Assembly: GCA_029260765.1 (NCBI GenBank)
Contig: JAJDCP010000124.1
Coordinates: 32,441 to 96,440, forward strand
Origin: Planctomycetota bacterium
Lineage (GTDB): Bacteria > Planctomycetota > J058 > JAJDCP01
DNA: 64,000 nt
Direction: 5' to 3'
Part shown: positions 62,043 through 64,000 of the stretch, piece by piece
Layout of the letters: each line of letters opens with the position of its first letter
Position numbering within the stretch: the first letter of the stretch is position 1
Program-made: the position numbers and the translations under genes
The notes under the pieces: model-generated
What the model saw: the letters and a program-made list of their open reading frames with translations, nothing else
The model's database searches: none
Told to the model about the DNA's origin: nothing

Positions 62043-63719
62043 TCAACCCATCAGCTTGGCCAACCAGCCTTCAAGTCCCTCACTTCGGGCAGGAACGCCG
62101 CCCATCAACCGCTGCCGCAAGGCGAGCAGATGCCTGCAGGGCCCCTTGCGGATGCCAAACCGGAAGTGGTGTGAGCACACGCAGCTGCCCCGCTTGATAC
62201 GCCCGTCCCCGTCGAGCAAGAGCTCTACGGGCTTGCCCGCGACCTTCGCGGTCGCGCTGCGGCCAGCAGCCTCGACCTGCTCGTCGCTCTCGAGTGCCAC
62301 TTCGCCGCTCAAACCTCGCGAGGCGGCCAACTCGGGACTCTCCTCCCCCCACTGCGACGCGTCCAGCTCGCCGGCCATCACCTGGCGCCAGCGGTAGACA
62401 GCCTCGGCGAGGTCGAAGATCACCTGCCCGCGCCGCGCCAGCTGATGCAAGGCCGCCAGCACCTCTGGCTGCGCACCATCTGTAGCATCGCAGAGCTCGC
62501 TGAGGCTCGCCCTCCCCCACTCCCGCATGTGGCTGGCAACGCGCAGCGCCAGGCTCGCCGAAGGCGCCGCCGGCGGTGCCAGCAGATCGAGGCCGGAGCC
62601 GCGCGTCCAGTCGTTGCTCGTCCAACCGGACAGCCCCAGGGTGAAGCTCATGTCTCCCATGACCGCCACCCAGAAGCTCGGCAGGCCCGTCCCGAGCAAG
62701 TAGACATCGAAGCGCTCGGCGAGCGGCAGCACCCGCGCCAGGGCGCACAGCCGACGACGGCCCCACACGCGGACAGGCGCCCGACCAGGCCCGTCGTAGC
62801 GCGTCGCCTCAGAGACGATCGGCTGCTCCCAGGGCTCGAGCACAACCGTGGGCGCACGACCAGGCAAGAGCTCAAAGCGCAGGGCACGCGGGCTCTTCTT
62901 GGCACGGTGGCGCTTGAGCCATGCCAGGATGTTGTAGACCGCCGCGCAGCTCAGCGAGACCCGCCGCAGCGGGAGTGCGGCCGCCGCCTGCATCTGCATG
63001 AAACCCCGCAGCCAGCCGTCGGGCAGGTCGATCTTCTGCTCACGCAGTCCTCCCGCCTCGGAGGTCTCGACTCCAAAGCCCTCCGGATCGACCGCAAACC
63101 GGGTCTGCCGGTAGCTGCGCAGGCTCTGGAAGGCTTCGTAGAGTGCGTTGGAATAGTCGACGTTGGTCGTGCCCGTCTGCACCCCACTCGAGCCGCCGAA
63201 GAAGTCCTCACGCCGCACATTCAGGCAGCCGTAGCTCGACTCGTCCTTCGAGAATGCCTCGAAGAACACGACATCCTCGGCGACCGTGATGATGGGGTCG
63301 CAGGGCATCAGCTGCCGCCAGAGCGCCGGGTCTTCCTTCCAGAGCAAGCCCTCGTAGCGCCGCCGCAGCTTCCAATAGCGCTTCAAGGAGCGCTTGTAGC
63401 TCTGGCTGAGCAGCTGGGGAATGTGCTGGCCGCGCGCCCGTTCGACTTCCTCGAGAGCCACCTGCTGGGCGTGGTTGCGGAGCTGCCGCTCGCGTTGCTT
63501 TTGCTCGACCAGCCATTGCTTGTAGGCTGTCTTGTCGCGCGCCTGGAAGCGCAGGTCGCTGACGACCACCTCGTGCAGCGCCGAGATGGCCTCGCGGAAG
63601 CGCAGCGGACGCAGCAGGGCCGCCTCAAACGCGACCGGCGCACGCGCCAGGTTGGCAGCGAGGCCCAGCACTCCGTCGCGCAGGCCGCTTCTGCCGTGGT
63701 AGGACAGCTCCAGCTCCAC
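62043..63719 (-). CDS. Winged-helix SWIM zinc-finger protein of the retron
   Basis: 558 residues from a GTG at 63719, with GGGAGG seven bases upstream and one base after the preceding stop. The open frame reaches 63956, but that extra part is the upstream gene in another frame. N-terminal 110 residues: charged and helical (QKQRERQLRNHAQQVALEEVERARG). The centre (SFWVAVMGDMSFTLGLSGWTSNDW) is a predicted alpha/beta fold. A winged helix follows (VASHMREWGRASLSELCDATDG, LHQLARRGQVIFDLAEAVYRWR). The SWIM motif CxC-x12-CxH is complete: C513, C515, C528, H530. SWIM modules bind nucleic acids. In the retron it probably senses or binds the msDNA or acts as effector; this is inferred. Confidence 0.85.
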   Translation of the reverse strand: MELELSYHGRSGLRDGVLGLAANLARAPVAFEAALLRPLRFREAISALHEVVVSDLRFQARDKTAYKQWLVEQKQRERQLRNHAQQVALEEVERARGQHIPQLLSQSYKRSLKRYWKLRRRYEGLLWKEDPALWRQLMPCDPIITVAEDVVFFEAFSKDESSYGCLNVRREDFFGGSSGVQTGTTNVDYSNALYEAFQSLRSYRQTRFAVDPEGFGVETSEAGGLREQKIDLPDGWLRGFMQMQAAAALPLRRVSLSCAAVYNILAWLKRHRAKKSPRALRFELLPGRAPTVVLEPWEQPIVSEATRYDGPGRAPVRVWGRRRLCALARVLPLAERFDVYLLGTGLPSFWVAVMGDMSFTLGLSGWTSNDWTRGSGLDLLAPPAAPSASLALRVASHMREWGRASLSELCDATDGAQPEVLAALHQLARRGQVIFDLAEAVYRWRQVMAGELDASQWGEESPELAASRGLSGEVALESDEQVEAAGRSATAKVAGKPVELLLDGDGRIKRGSCVCSHHFRFGIRKGPCRHLLALRQRLMGGVPARSEGLEGWLAKLMG

Positions 63720-63720
63720 C

Positions 63721-64000
63721 TCAACCTCCCAGCTCGAGCTCGGGCAGCTGCTGAGCCACCTGAGCCGCCAGCTCGGGCCGCGCGGCCAGCGCCGCGACCA
63801 CAGCCGCGATGCCGGAGCGCGCCTCCGGCAGGCGCACCGAGCGCACAGCCAGGGCCAGCACGGGCAGCAGCGTAGCCGCGCGCTCCGGAGACGCCCGCAG
63901 GGCGGCGCTGATCTGGCGCAGCGCTTTGAGCTTCCTGCGTCCTCCCCTGTGCACACCGAGCAGCACCGACCGCCACAGCCGGGTCCACGCCGAGGCCTCG
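63721..64000 (-). CDS. ARM/HEAT-like retron protein, N-terminus outside window
   Basis: The frame is open from the window edge to the stop at 63721-63723, giving about 92 visible residues. They form amphipathic helix pairs with Ala/Leu/Arg periodicity (KLKALRQISAALRASPERAA, LLPVLALAVRSVRLPEARSG, IAAVVAALAARPELAAQVAQ), an ARM/HEAT-like solenoid. The end overlaps the ribosome-binding site of the WHSWIM gene, which starts one base later, so the genes are translationally coupled. The product is probably the second accessory protein of the retron. Its full length and any catalytic part lie outside the window. Confidence 0.7.
   Translation of the reverse strand, partial: EASAWTRLWRSVLLGVHRGGRRKLKALRQISAALRASPERAATLLPVLALAVRSVRLPEARSGIAAVVAALAARPELAAQVAQQLPELELGG

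Noticed and set aside
1..64000. CRISPR arrays, rRNA genes and intact insertion sequences
   Set aside because: No regularly spaced repeat-spacer series, rRNA sequence or transposase gene was found on either strand.

Overview
The window is GC-rich, densely packed bacterial DNA. It carries five Ser/Thr protein kinase genes (some with FHA, receiver or zinc-ribbon parts), a squalene-cyclase-type repeat protein, an acyl-CoA oxidase, signal-peptide-bearing PilZ proteins and a giant RHS protein. This mix suits Planctomycetota best, with Myxococcota as the alternative. No rRNA or other taxonomic marker is present, so the assignment is inference.

Left chromosomal part (1-23.4 kb): a partial HTH gene and a kinase with a pseudokinase half; a TauE/SafE-type permease; two neighbouring FHA-receiver-kinase proteins, one with a ruined catalytic loop; an acyl-CoA oxidase-like flavoprotein; a Cys-rich repeat lipoprotein; a Rieske oxygenase; an exported pair (transglutaminase-like protein and cyclase-repeat protein); a beta-lactamase-fold hydrolase; two small unknown genes; a further kinase; then tRNA-His(GTG) and tRNA-Arg(TCG).

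Genomic island (23,377-47,066, about 23.7 kb): integrated in the 3' half of tRNA-Arg, with an exact 50-bp duplication of the tRNA end at both borders and a tyrosine recombinase beside the intact tRNA. Two leftward gene trains with ATGA-type overlaps encode DNA-binding proteins, zinc-ribbon and unknown small proteins, a primase-helicase and the integrase. TGTAGACA iterons lie near both ends. I see no relaxase, conjugation, capsid or terminase gene. Cargo includes a possible HTH-HEPN protein, a CxxC-repeat membrane protein, a 1948-residue RHS protein followed by a small four-helix membrane protein (possible toxin/immunity pair), and a SprT-like metalloprotease.

Right chromosomal part (47.1-64 kb): the tRNA-Arg terminator now stranded beyond the island, a broken partial duplicate of a downstream heme-domain gene, a relic of an island-type gene, a pseudopilin cluster flanked by two exported PilZ proteins, a response regulator / histidine kinase / EB_dh operon, another kinase, and finally a retron.

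The retron (about 60.16-64 kb, minus strand) is the main discovery candidate. Its order is an ARM/HEAT-like protein (partial at the window edge), a winged-helix plus SWIM zinc-finger protein, a structured ncRNA (imperfect a1/a2 pairing and a perfect 21-bp msd stem), and a reverse transcriptase with NAxxH, YADD and VTG motifs. From memory this matches the retron class called type XIII in the 2020 genomic classification. I am not aware of a settled function for it.
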